Shown one piece after another: positions 1 to 7,753 of a DNA stretch of 8,364 nt. The translations under genes were made by a program, and so were the position numbers. This DNA is from Pseudomonadota bacterium. GTDB lineage: Bacteria; Myxococcota; Myxococcia; Myxococcales; Myxococcaceae. A model generated the notes under the pieces. The model saw nothing but the letters and a program-made list of their open reading frames with translations, did not search any database and had not been told where the DNA came from. Where the stretch lies: positions 1 to 8,364 of the forward strand of contig JAFADT010000028.1 in the NCBI GenBank assembly GCA_023424585.1, in the 5' to 3' direction. Each line of letters starts with the position of its first letter. Positions within the stretch are counted from its first letter, which is position 1.

Positions 1-1032
1 CGCCAGGGCCAGCCGCGGCGAGCCCGGCCCCGGGGTCCGCGCCTCCACGGGCAACGGGGTGCTCCGGACGATGGCGTCCGCCACCGACTCGGCGTGCACG
101 CGCATGCACCAGGCGAAGCGGTCGCCGTGTCCCCGCTTCAGGGCATGCGTCACCACGCGCCGCAGCAGGCCCACCGCGGGCCGGGCCTCCGCCCCCATCC
201 CCGCGAGCAGGTGGAGCGCGAAGAGCCCCAGCCGGGCCCCGTCCTGGTCATCCGGAAGGAGCCCCACCAGCCCCCGCGCCGTCGTGTCCAGCAGGGGCAG
301 CGCCCGCGAAGGCGACAGCCAGGACAACACCTGGAGGACGACGACGCGGCTCTCGTCGTCCAGCACCACCTGCTCCTCCAGCGCGCGGAGGACCTCCTCG
401 GAAGGCGGCGTGCACCGGCCCAGCACGCGCAGCGCGGAGCGGCGGACGTAGGGGCTCTCGTCCGACAGCCGCCCCAGCGCCTCGCGCAGCACGTCGTCCG
501 GGACGGGACCGTCCAGCGCCGCCAGCGCGTCCAGCGCCGTCGCTCGCGCCTGCCACTGCGTCTTGTCCTGGCAGGCCTCCAGCAACAGCCGCACCGCGAG
601 CCGGGAGGGCCGAGGACGCAGGTACACCAGGGCCCGCAGCGCCTGACGCCGAACCCGGGCGCTCCGCCGGGACAAGAGCCCCAACACGGCGGGCACCGCG
701 CACCGGGGCAGCGGGCCTGCCTCCATCAGCGCCTCGAGCACGTTCAGGCGGAGGTCCGCGTCCGCGGACTCCTTCTCCGCCAGCTGGGGCCTCGCCAGCA
801 CCTCCAGCAGCGCGGGCACCGCCCCCAGGCCGATGGCCCGCAGCGCTTCGTGCGCGTCATACGAGGAGGCCGTCCGCGTGCCGCCCTGCGCCACCAGCAC
901 CGCCGCCCACTCGCGGGGCGTCCGGTCCGCGTGCCGGAAGCCCGAGCGCACCATCAGCGCGTCCAGCCGGCGCAGCGAAGCAAGGTCGTCTCCGGAGGCC
1001 CGGCGCCGGGCCTCCGCCAGTGCGTCACCCAT
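1..1032 (-). CDS. HEAT-repeat domain protein (C-terminus cut off by window edge)
   Basis: An open frame of 344 codons runs from an ATG at 1032 to the left edge with no stop, so the C-terminus is missing. The protein is Leu/Ala/Arg-rich, with repeated amphipathic helix pairs typical of HEAT or PBS-lyase-like repeats. The clearest units are near residues 60-80 (HEALRAIGLGAVPALLEVLA), 112-138, 160-175 (ARATALDALAAL), 190-206 (SDESPYVRRSALRVLG) and 216-238. No signal peptide or membrane segment is visible, so it is probably cytoplasmic. HEAT solenoids usually serve as protein-binding scaffolds, and no catalytic motif is seen. The start is supported by GGAG 5 nt upstream, placed directly after the stop of the preceding permease gene (9-nt gap). 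It is the last visible gene of the exporter operon. A role in controlling or anchoring the exporter is only an inference from position. The HEAT call is good; the function is unknown. Confidence 0.85.
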   Translation of the reverse strand, partial: MGDALAEARRRASGDDLASLRRLDALMVRSGFRHADRTPREWAAVLVAQGGTRTASSYDAHEALRAIGLGAVPALLEVLARPQLAEKESADADLRLNVLEALMEAGPLPRCAVPAVLGLLSRRSARVRRQALRALVYLRPRPSRLAVRLLLEACQDKTQWQARATALDALAALDGPVPDDVLREALGRLSDESPYVRRSALRVLGRCTPPSEEVLRALEEQVVLDDESRVVVLQVLSWLSPSRALPLLDTTARGLVGLLPDDQDGARLGLFALHLLAGMGAEARPAVGLLRRVVTHALKRGHGDRFAWCMRVHAESVADAIVRSTPLPVEARTPGPGSPRLALA

Positions 1033-1037
1033 TCCGG

Positions 1038-1041
1038 CTCC
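1038..1041 (-). promoter_or_regulatory. Ribosome binding site of the HEAT-repeat gene
   Basis: GGAG on the minus strand lies immediately after the TAG stop of the upstream permease (1042-1044) and 5 nt before the ATG at 1032. It fixes the start and implies re-initiation by ribosomes finishing the permease gene. Confidence 0.65.
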
Positions 1042-2271
1042 CTACTCCGCGCGCATCGCCTCCACCGGATCCAGCCGCGCCGCGCGCGACGCCGGGTAGA
1101 TGCCGAAGACAAGCCCCACGCCACAGCTCATGCCCAGCGACAGCAGCACGGCCCACAGGGGCACGCTCATGGGGAACAGCAGCACCCACTTGCCCAGGAA
1201 GACGCACCCGAAGCCCAGGCCCAGCCCCAGCACCCCGCCCACCAGCGACAGCATCACCGCCTCCGTGGCGAACTGGCCCAGGATGCGGCGGCGGCGCGCG
1301 CCCAGCGCCTTGCGGATGCCAATCTCCCGCGTCCGCTCCGTCACCGACATCAGCATGATGTTCAGGATGCCGATGCCGCCCACCACCAGCGACAGCAGGC
1401 ACACGCCCACGCCCGCGAAGGCGATGACCTGGGACAGCTCGTTGAAGGACGCCGTCATGGACTCGTTGGTGTGCACCTCGAAGTCGTTCGCCTCCTGCGG
1501 CGTGAGGCCACGGCGGCGGCGCATCAGGTTCACCACTTCGTCCTGCGCCCTCTGGAACGACTCCCCGTCGCGCGCCTGGATGTCGATCTCCACCGAGCGG
1601 TTCCTTCCGTAGAACTGCTGGAACGCGAGCATGGGGATGAGGGCCTGGTTGTCCTCGCTGGACATCCCCATGACGCTGCCGCGCTTCTGCAGGACACCAA
1701 TCACCACGAAGGGCCGACCCTGCAGCCGCACCTCCGAGCCCACCGGGTTCGAGCCCGGAAACAGCGTGTCCGCCACGTCCACGCCGATGACCATCACCGG
1801 CCGGCCGTCCAGCGTCTCCGTCTGGTTGAAGAAGCGGCCGGTCGTCACCACGACGCCGCTCGTCTCCAGGTACGTGTGCTCCGTGCCGATCATGGTCACC
1901 GAGCCAGGCGTCTCCCGGAACGCCGTGGTCAGCTTCTTGCCCCACACCTCCATCTTGGGGGTGGCCGAGCCCACGGAGGGGCAGGCCTCCAGAATGGCGC
2001 GCGCGTCGTCGCCGTGCAGGTCCTTGCGCTTGGCGTACTTCGCCCAGTTGATGCGGCCGAAGCCGGAGGGCCACTTCGTCACCTCGAAGGTGTGCGCGCC
2101 CAGGCTGCCCAGGTTCTTGTTCACCTGTTCGCGCAGGCCCTCGATGAGCGCCATCATCGTGATGACCGTGGCCACGCCGATGACGATGCCCAGCAGCGTC
2201 AGGAGCGAGCGCAGCGGGTTGCCCAGGAACGTGCCCAGCGCCAACCGCAGGTTGTCCAGGAAGGCACGCAT
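1042..2271 (-). CDS. MacB/FtsX-family ABC transporter permease (second of two)
   Basis: This 409-aa inner-membrane permease has MacB topology without a fused ATPase domain. An N-terminal transmembrane helix (about residues 19-44) is followed by a large MacB-type periplasmic domain (about 45-280) and three C-terminal transmembrane helices (about 283-309, 335-360 and 371-393). Family hallmarks are VVGGIGILNIMLMSV (296-310), the cytoplasmic coupling segment TERTREIGIRKALGAR (311-326) and the C-terminal YPASRAARLDPVEAMR. The periplasmic core has the usual pattern GVDVADTLFPGSNPVG (163-178). The start is ATG at 2271, 5 nt after the stop of the first permease, with only a weak AGG just upstream, so translation is probably coupled. 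It is clearly paralogous to that permease but far from identical. The likely arrangement is a permease heterodimer driven by the separate ATPase at 3512-4270, as in LolC/LolE; that pairing is inferred. The transported substrate is unknown. Confidence 0.93.
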   Translation of the reverse strand: MRAFLDNLRLALGTFLGNPLRSLLTLLGIVIGVATVITMMALIEGLREQVNKNLGSLGAHTFEVTKWPSGFGRINWAKYAKRKDLHGDDARAILEACPSVGSATPKMEVWGKKLTTAFRETPGSVTMIGTEHTYLETSGVVVTTGRFFNQTETLDGRPVMVIGVDVADTLFPGSNPVGSEVRLQGRPFVVIGVLQKRGSVMGMSSEDNQALIPMLAFQQFYGRNRSVEIDIQARDGESFQRAQDEVVNLMRRRRGLTPQEANDFEVHTNESMTASFNELSQVIAFAGVGVCLLSLVVGGIGILNIMLMSVTERTREIGIRKALGARRRRILGQFATEAVMLSLVGGVLGLGLGFGCVFLGKWVLLFPMSVPLWAVLLSLGMSCGVGLVFGIYPASRAARLDPVEAMRAE

Positions 2272-2276
2272 CGCGC

Positions 2277-3511
2277 CTACTCGTAGCGGAGCGCTTCCAC
2301 CGGGTCCAGCTTCGCCGCCCGCGCGGCCGGCCAGATGCCGAACAGCAGGCCGACCAGCGCCGCGAAGACCACCCCGCCCACCACCGTGCTCGGCCGCACG
2401 TCCGCCGCCAGCGGCGTCACCAGCGACACGACCTTCGCCGTGCCCAGCCCCACCGCCGTCCCCAGGAGGCCGCCCACCGCGGACACGCTGGAGGCCTCCA
2501 TCAGGAACTGGAGCACGATGGTGCGCTGCCGCGCGCCCAGCGCCCGCCGCACGCCGATCTCCCGCGTCCGCTCGCGCACGGACACCAGCATGATGTTCAT
2601 GATGCCGATGCCGCCCACCAGCAGCGTGATGAGCCCCACGCCGGTGGCCACCGCGTAGAGCGCGCCGGTGAGCTCCTCGTAGGTCGCCGCGAGCGAGTCC
2701 GTCCGGTTGATGTTGAAGTCGTCCGGCCGGTCCGGGGGCGTCGCGCGGATGCGGCGCATGATGCCCACGAGCTGGTCCTCCACCTTCGCCATCCGCCCCG
2801 CGTCCGCCACCGCGATGGCGATCTGCATGGGCCGCCCCTTGCCGAAGCTCGAGTTGAAGGTCTTGAAGGGCATGAACACGATCATGTCCAGGTTCTCCGC
2901 CACGAGCTTGCCCTTGCGGCCCAGCGTGCCCACCACCTGGAAGGGCCGCCCGTCGATGCGGACCGTCTGCCCCAGCGGGCTGATGCTGGGGAAGAGCGAC
3001 GCGGCCACGTCCGCGCCCAGCACCACCACCGCCCGGTTCACCTCATCGTCCGCGCGGGTGATGAACCGGCCGGAGACCACGTCGTAGTTGCCAATGGTCA
3101 GGTAGTCGCTCCACGCGCCCTGGATGCGCACGTTGGAGACCTGGAGCGCGCCGTGCCCCACGTCCGACATGCGCATCACCGTCGGGGAGATGGCGGTGAT
3201 GAAGTCCGCCTGGGCGCGCACCTGCGCCACCTGCTCCAGCGTGAAGTTCTTCCGGTTGCGGTAGATCCACCAGTTCCCCTTGATCATCCAGGGGTACTTG
3301 GAGATGAAGACGGTGTTCGCCCCCAGCGTGGCCAGCTGCTTCTCGAACGAGGCGTTGAGCCCCTGGATGATGCCGACGATGGCCAGGAGCGTGGCCACGC
3401 CGATGCCGATGCCCAGGGTCGTGAGCACCGTGCGCATCCGGTTCGCCTGGAGGGAGAACACCGCGATGCGGGCCCCCTCCAGCACGTCCACGCGGAAGCC
3501 CTGCCGGAGCT

Positions 3512-3515
<4 letters not shown>
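2277..3515 (-). CDS. MacB/FtsX-family ABC transporter permease (first of two)
   Basis: This is a 412-aa inner-membrane permease. The first transmembrane helix is at about residues 28-52, the MacB-like periplasmic domain at about 53-282, and three further helices at about 285-312, 340-365 and 376-398. Typical family segments are [16 protein letters not shown] (298-313), [16 protein letters not shown] (314-329) and the C-terminal [16 protein letters not shown]. The frame stays open upstream, antisense-free but inside the ATPase gene in another frame. The start chosen is GTG at 3515, because it gives a normal family N-terminus and overlaps the ATPase stop as GTGA (3512-3515). Only a weak AGG lies 10 nt upstream, so initiation probably depends on coupling. 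An aromatic-rich stretch near residues 75-86 ([12 protein letters not shown]) aligns with a similar W/Y/RK stretch in the second permease, consistent with an old duplication. It should form the membrane pore or mechanotransmission unit of the exporter with its paralogue. The substrate is unknown. Confidence 0.93.
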
Positions 3516-4266
<751 letters not shown>

Positions 4267-4270
<4 letters not shown>

Positions 4271-5520
4271 GACTTGCCCTTCGCCGCGGCCTTCTCCGGC
4301 TCGCGCACCGCGTCCCCGTTGGACAGCTCCTTGGACAGCGTGCGGTAGGGGCCCTCCACCACGCGGTCCCCGGCCTGCAGGCCCTCCAGCACCTCCAGCT
4401 CCGTGTCGGAGGCGATGCCGGTGCGCACGCGGCGCACCTGCGCCTTGTTGTCGGCGTCCACCACGAACACCACCTTGGCCAGCGACTCCGTGCGGCGCTT
4501 GGCGGTGAGCGAGGTGCCCTCCACCGGCGCCTGGTAGTCCGGCAGCGAGCGCTCGGCGCGCACCGTGACGGCCTGGATGGGCACGAGCACCGCGTCGTCG
4601 TGCGTCTCCGCGCTGATGCGGGCCTCGGCGCTCATGCCGGGGAGCACGCCCGGCGGACGCGCGTCCAGGGCGACGGTGATGGGGAAGCTCGTCACCTCGG
4701 CCTCCGTGCCCGGGTTCTTGATGGTGGCCTTCTGGGCGATCTCCACCACGGTGCCGGTGAAGGACTGGCCCTCCAGCGCGTCCAGCGTCACCTCCGCGGG
4801 CTGGCCGTACTTCAGGTGGACGACCTCGTGCTCACCGACCTCGAACTTCACCTCCATCTGGTTGAGCGCGGCGATGGTCATCACCACGTCCTCGGAGAAG
4901 TCGGAGCCGCGCACGCGCTCGCCCACTTCACGCGACAGCTCGATGACGTTGCCGTCGATGGGCGACAGCAGCGTGGTGCGCGCCAGGTCCGTGGCGGCCT
5001 GCTCCAGCACGGCGGAGCTCTGGGCCACGCGCTGCCTGGCCGCGGCGAGGCGCGCCTCCGCGGTGTCCATCACGGCCTTGGCCTGCTCGACCTCGGCGGC
5101 GGACGCGAGCCCCTTCTCCGCCAGCCCCTGCACGCGGGCCAGCTCCGCGCGCTGGCGCACGGCGTCCACCTCCGCCACCTGCACCTCCGAGCGGGCCGCG
5201 TCCCTGGACGCGGTGGCCTGCTTCACGGCCGCCTCGTAGTAGCGCTTGTCGATCTGCCCCAGCACCTGCCCCTTGGTGATGGGGTCTCCGTCCTTCACCT
5301 TGAGGGAGACCAGGTCTCCGGACAGGTTGGAGGAGATCTTCACCGTGGTGGCCGCCTGCACCTTGCCCGCGCCGGTGATGGTGCGGGTGATGGAGCCCTT
5401 GCGGGCCTTGGCGATCTGGACCTCCTGCGTCGGGGGCGGCCGGTCGCTCAGGCCGCTCACGGTGATGCCCGCCGCTCCAAGCAACAGCGCGCCGGCGATT
5501 CCCGCCTTCCACCACGTCAT
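4267..5520 (-). CDS. MacA/HlyD-type periplasmic adaptor subunit of tripartite ABC exporter
   Basis: This 417-aa membrane-fusion protein links the inner-membrane ABC transporter to the outer-membrane channel. A short N-terminal anchor or signal sequence (about residues 5-23) is followed by the first half of the lipoyl domain (about 52-92), an alpha-helical hairpin (about 93-181), the second lipoyl half (about 183-204, [18 protein letters not shown]), a beta-barrel (about 210-310) and a membrane-proximal domain (about 311-403). The hairpin tip has R129, L133 and S140 in the RxxxLxxxxxxS spacing known to be needed for docking on TolC-type channels. The tail is Lys-rich. The start is ATG at 5520, overlapping the TolC-family stop as ATGA (5517-5520), with GGGAG 7 nt upstream. 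The frame stays open further upstream, but that part lies inside the TolC-family gene and is not adaptor-like. No lipobox cysteine is seen, so anchoring is probably by the N-terminal helix. A residue 322-347 insertion in the membrane-proximal domain looks variable. Confidence 0.95.
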
Positions 5521-6842
5521 TGTGCGTCTCCCGGATTCAGCGTGCCCATGGCCCGGAACAGGGCATAGCGGGCGATTTCGACATCGATGCGGCTCTGGAG
5601 CAAAACCAGCTCCGCCTGGGTCAACTTGAGCTGCGCGTCCCGCACGTCCAGCGTGGAGCCGGCGCCCGCGCGGAAGCGCTGCTCCGCCAGCTCCAGGCCC
5701 TGCTGGGCGACCGCGCGGTTGGCCGTCGCGAGCTTCGCGGAGGCGATCTGCCCCTCCAGCACCTGGTGGGCGCGGCGCACCTCCGCCTCCAGCTCCCGCG
5801 CCGTCTGCGCGAACGTCAGCTCCGCCTTGCGGATGTTGACCTGGGCGCGCGCGGACTGGGCGTCCGTGACGAAGCCGTTGAACAGGTCCCACGTCAGCGT
5901 GACGCCGCCGCTGAAGACGTTGCCGTAGCCCGGCTCGCTGAAGAACGGGCCCAGGTCCTGCGCGGTGTGCGAGTAGCGCGCGGACAGGCCCACGCGGGGG
6001 ATGTAGTCGCCCTGCACGATGGCGCGCTGCAGCTCCGCCACGCGCACGCGCTGCTGGAGCGCCTTGAGCAGGGCGCGGTGCTCGCGGGCCTGCTTGATGG
6101 CGTCATCCAGGGCGGGCGCCGGCGCGGGCTCCTGCTGGAGCACGCCCGGGTCCACCGCCTGGAGCAGCTCCGTGCCGGGGCGCGCCAGCCACACGGCCAG
6201 CTGCACCTGGTCCGCCACCAGCTGGTTCTGGCGCTGCACGATGTTGACGCGGTCGTTGCCCAGGTTGACCTGGGCGGCGATCTCCTCGGACTTGCCCACG
6301 CGGCCCGCGGTGAAGAGGGCGCGGGCGCGCTCCAGCTGCTCCTCGCTGCGCTGCGCGGTGGCGTTGAGCACGTCCAGCGTGGCCTGCGACAGGAAGAGCG
6401 CGTAGAAGCGGCGGATGGCCTCCAGCTCGGAGGTGTCCGCCTCCTCCAGGGACTGGTTGCGGGTGGCGTCCACGTTGACGCCCGCCTGCTCCAGCTGCTT
6501 CCAGAGGCCGCGGTTGTAGACGACCTGCGACAGGCCCAGGGACGCGAAGTAGCTGTCCGCCGTGTTGGAGGTGCTCACCACCTCGCGCGTGACGGTCTCC
6601 GTGTCGCTGATGGGGACGGAGTAGACCTGCCGGCGCCGGCCCAGGTAGTCCAGGCTGGGGCCCAGGTTGAGCTGCACCTGCGGCAGGAGGCTGGAGCGCG
6701 CGACGCGCTGGTCCTCCTGGGCCACGGCGACGTCCAGCGCGGCCTGGAGCGCCTGGGTGTTCTTGCGGCCCAGCTGGCGCGTCTCCTCCAGCGTGATGGG
6801 CGTGGCGGTGAGCAGCGTGGCGACGACGAGCAAGGCGCTCAC
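5517..6842 (-). CDS. TolC-family outer-membrane efflux protein
   Basis: This is a 441-aa outer-membrane factor that should trimerise into a beta-barrel and long periplasmic alpha-tunnel through which the exporter discharges. It has the internal twofold repeat of the family, with long coiled-coil helices at about residues 20-60, 130-215, 240-280 and 325-430. Beta-strand segments occur around FASLGLSQVVYNRGLW and VTLTWDLFNGFVTDAQSARA. The hairpin-loop segments LFTAGRVGKSEEIAAQ and RFRAGAGSTLDVRDAQ mark the two repeats. The C-terminal helix (QAELVLLQSRIDVEIARYAL) is characteristic. The start is GTG at 6842, overlapping the YIP1 stop as GTGA and preceded by a near-perfect GGGAGGT. The resulting signal peptide is unusually short (hydrophobic residues 3-12, then TATP) and lacks a basic residue before the hydrophobic core. 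The frame is open further upstream but there lies inside the YIP1 gene. The family call is firm. Confidence 0.95.
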   Translation of the reverse strand: MSALLVVATLLTATPITLEETRQLGRKNTQALQAALDVAVAQEDQRVARSSLLPQVQLNLGPSLDYLGRRRQVYSVPISDTETVTREVVSTSNTADSYFASLGLSQVVYNRGLWKQLEQAGVNVDATRNQSLEEADTSELEAIRRFYALFLSQATLDVLNATAQRSEEQLERARALFTAGRVGKSEEIAAQVNLGNDRVNIVQRQNQLVADQVQLAVWLARPGTELLQAVDPGVLQQEPAPAPALDDAIKQAREHRALLKALQQRVRVAELQRAIVQGDYIPRVGLSARYSHTAQDLGPFFSEPGYGNVFSGGVTLTWDLFNGFVTDAQSARAQVNIRKAELTFAQTARELEAEVRRAHQVLEGQIASAKLATANRAVAQQGLELAEQRFRAGAGSTLDVRDAQLKLTQAELVLLQSRIDVEIARYALFRAMGTLNPGDAQ

Positions 6843-7537
6843 TTCGCACCTCCCGCCGGCAGGCCGATGAAGAAGACCCCCGCGTACATGAGGTACATCA
6901 CCCCGATGAGCGCCATCGCGCGGCCCAGGCGCATGCCGGTGGCGGTGGAGAAGCCCACGCCCAGCAGGCCCACGCTCCACAGGTTGAAGAAGTCCACGCC
7001 CTTGAGGACGCGCTGCATCTTCGGCGACAGGCCCTCCAGCAGGGCCAGGCTGGAGGGCACGAGCCGCTCCGCGCGCAGGTCGGTGAGCGAGTGCTGGTAG
7101 CCAGCGCACACCGCGTAGATGAGGTGGTAGAGCGCGATGGGCAGCAGCGCCACCGCGGCGGCCGCCATCAGCTGCCCGAAGGCCGCGGGCTTGTTGAAGA
7201 GCCACGCGGCGACCCAGAGGACGCACGCGAGCAGCAGCACCATCAGGGGCATCACGATGAGCCCCTTGGCGATGCCGCCCACCAGCGCCTTGCGCGACGC
7301 GGTCTGGATCTGCTCGGCGATGTCGGACTCCGACACGCTGGAGGCCGTGGAGTCGGTGGGCAGCGTGCTCACCACGGAGGCCGTGGCGTCCCAGCGCAGC
7401 GCGTAGGCGGTGCCGGAGATGGCGACGCAGAAGGCGAGGATGAGGAGGGGCCACAGCCAGCGCCGGGCCTCGACGGCTGCGCGCGTGCCCCCGATGGGGT
7501 CCATGAAGACGCGCGCCGGTTGTACAAGGGAGGTCAT
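6839..7537 (-). CDS. YIP1-family integral membrane protein
   Basis: This 232-aa protein opens the operon. Its N-terminus has the pattern common in bacterial YIP1 proteins (QPARVFMDP at 6-14, then RRWLWPLLILAF at 25-36). Predicted membrane segments lie near residues 27-47, 92-114, 121-145, 184-203 and 206-227. Between the first two is a polar Ser/Thr-rich loop (about 49-88). ATG at 7537 is the furthest upstream possible start, since an in-frame TGA lies at 7550-7552. The leader before it is C-rich and has no clear Shine-Dalgarno sequence. The stop overlaps the GTG of the TolC-family gene by 4 nt, tying it to the exporter. The Bacillus Yip1-family protein YknW interacts with, and supports assembly of, the MacAB-like exporter YknXYZ. 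By analogy this gene may encode an assembly or accessory factor of the exporter, which is an inference. A generic membrane protein of unknown role is the alternative. Confidence 0.85.
   Translation of the reverse strand: MTSLVQPARVFMDPIGGTRAAVEARRWLWPLLILAFCVAISGTAYALRWDATASVVSTLPTDSTASSVSESDIAEQIQTASRKALVGGIAKGLIVMPLMVLLLACVLWVAAWLFNKPAAFGQLMAAAAVALLPIALYHLIYAVCAGYQHSLTDLRAERLVPSSLALLEGLSPKMQRVLKGVDFFNLWSVGLLGVGFSTATGMRLGRAMALIGVMYLMYAGVFFIGLPAGGAK
6848..6854 (-). promoter_or_regulatory. Strong ribosome binding site deciding the TolC-family start
   Basis: The minus strand reads GGGAGGT followed by the 5-nt spacer GCGAA and then GTG at 6842. It is the strongest Shine-Dalgarno match at any gene start in the window. 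It lies inside the last codons of the YIP1 gene and fixes the GTG start despite the short signal peptide this gives. Confidence 0.8.
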
Positions 7538-7566
7538 AGGGATGGGGTCTCAGGGCGAAGTACGCA

Positions 7567-7620
7567 GCCCGCCCGGAGTGATTGCCCGGTCCCTTGAATT
7601 GAGTCGGGAAACGGGCGGGC
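7567..7620. repeat. 9-bp perfect inverted repeat GCCCGCCCG / CGGGCGGGC
   Basis: GCCCGCCCG (7567-7575) and CGGGCGGGC (7612-7620) are exact reverse complements separated by 36 nt. They lie 30-83 nt upstream of the YIP1 start, so could fold in the operon's leader RNA if transcription starts further upstream. In DNA this rich in G and C, a chance origin is possible. Confidence 0.35.
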
Positions 7621-7646
7621 GGCCAAACGAAATCCGGCCGCGGCCC
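7613..7646. repeat. GC-rich hairpin in the intergenic region
   Basis: GCGGCC (7619-7624) pairs with GGCCGC (7636-7641) around an 11-nt A-rich loop. The stem extends by GGGC (7613-7616) with GCCC (7643-7646) across a small internal loop. No T-run follows on either strand and no gene ends here, so it is not an intrinsic terminator. It competes with the 9-bp inverted repeat for bases 7613-7620, so the two folds exclude each other. Confidence 0.35.
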
Positions 7647-7672
7647 ATGGTTTATCCTGCCTTGCATCCATC

Positions 7673-7689
7673 CTGTAGCGGTCTGTAGC
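7673..7689. repeat. Direct repeat CTGTAGC-N3-CTGTAGC, possible operator
   Basis: Two identical CTGTAGC heptamers (7673-7679 and 7683-7689) are separated by GGT, giving a period of exactly 10 bp, about one DNA turn. Direct repeats at this phase are typical binding sites for OmpR/PhoB-type response regulators or other tandem-binding activators. The pair sits between the candidate -10 elements for the two divergent genes. The repeat is seen directly; the operator role is inferred. Confidence 0.45.
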
Positions 7690-7744
7690 CTAAATTTTGC
7701 GGCGGGGCGGTGGACGGTGTATTCCGCTCGGCTGGACGCTTGCC

Positions 7745-7748
7745 GGAG
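7745..7748 (+). promoter_or_regulatory. Ribosome binding site of the Clp-family gene
   Basis: GGAG lies 5 nt before the ATG at 7754. Another ATG at 7750 is only 1 nt from it and opens a frame that stops after 13 codons, so spacing decides for 7754. Confidence 0.7.
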
Positions 7749-7753
7749 CATGA

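Larger units (their letters stand above)
7538..7753. promoter_or_regulatory. Divergent intergenic region between exporter operon and Clp-family gene
   Basis: These 216 bp separate two divergent genes and should carry both promoters. The most AT-rich patch is around 7691-7698. TAAATT (7691-7696) could be a plus-strand -10 but has no good -35 at the right distance. TTGCAT (7662-7667) is a -35-like hexamer, with TGTAGC 16 nt on as a poor -10. On the minus strand GATAAA (7651-7656) is a -10 candidate with GCTACA 17 nt upstream as a weak -35. None is convincing as a housekeeping promoter, so activator-dependent promoters are plausible. The region also holds the direct repeats, inverted repeat and hairpin listed separately. 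No coding sequence or RNA gene is seen. Confidence 0.5.

Noticed and set aside
94..2286. Very long plus-strand open frame (730 codons) opposite the HEAT and permease genes
   Set aside because: Its product is a His/Arg/Gln/Pro-rich low-complexity sequence with no recognisable domain, as expected for an antisense shadow in high-GC DNA. The minus strand here encodes clear protein families.
5521..5892. Possible N-terminal extension of the adaptor
   Set aside because: This stretch lies inside the 3' end of the TolC-family gene and has no adaptor features. ATG at 5520 gives the membrane anchor and has GGGAG upstream.
5520..7100. Long plus-strand open frame (526 codons) opposite the TolC-family and YIP1 genes
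   Set aside because: The composition is shadow-like (Arg, His, Leu, Gln runs), with no domain and no ribosome site. It lies opposite well-supported genes.
7613..7646. Intrinsic terminator in the intergenic region
   Set aside because: The hairpin has no T-run on either strand, and both flanking genes start, rather than end, at this region.
6843..7751. Possible N-terminal extension of the TolC-family protein through the YIP1 gene and intergenic region
   Set aside because: The added sequence is an off-frame reading of the YIP1 gene. The strong GGGAGGT before GTG 6842 marks the real start.
7538..7753. Sigma-54 promoter in the divergent region
   Set aside because: No GG-N10-GC pair with the expected TGGC/TTGC context was found on either strand by eye.
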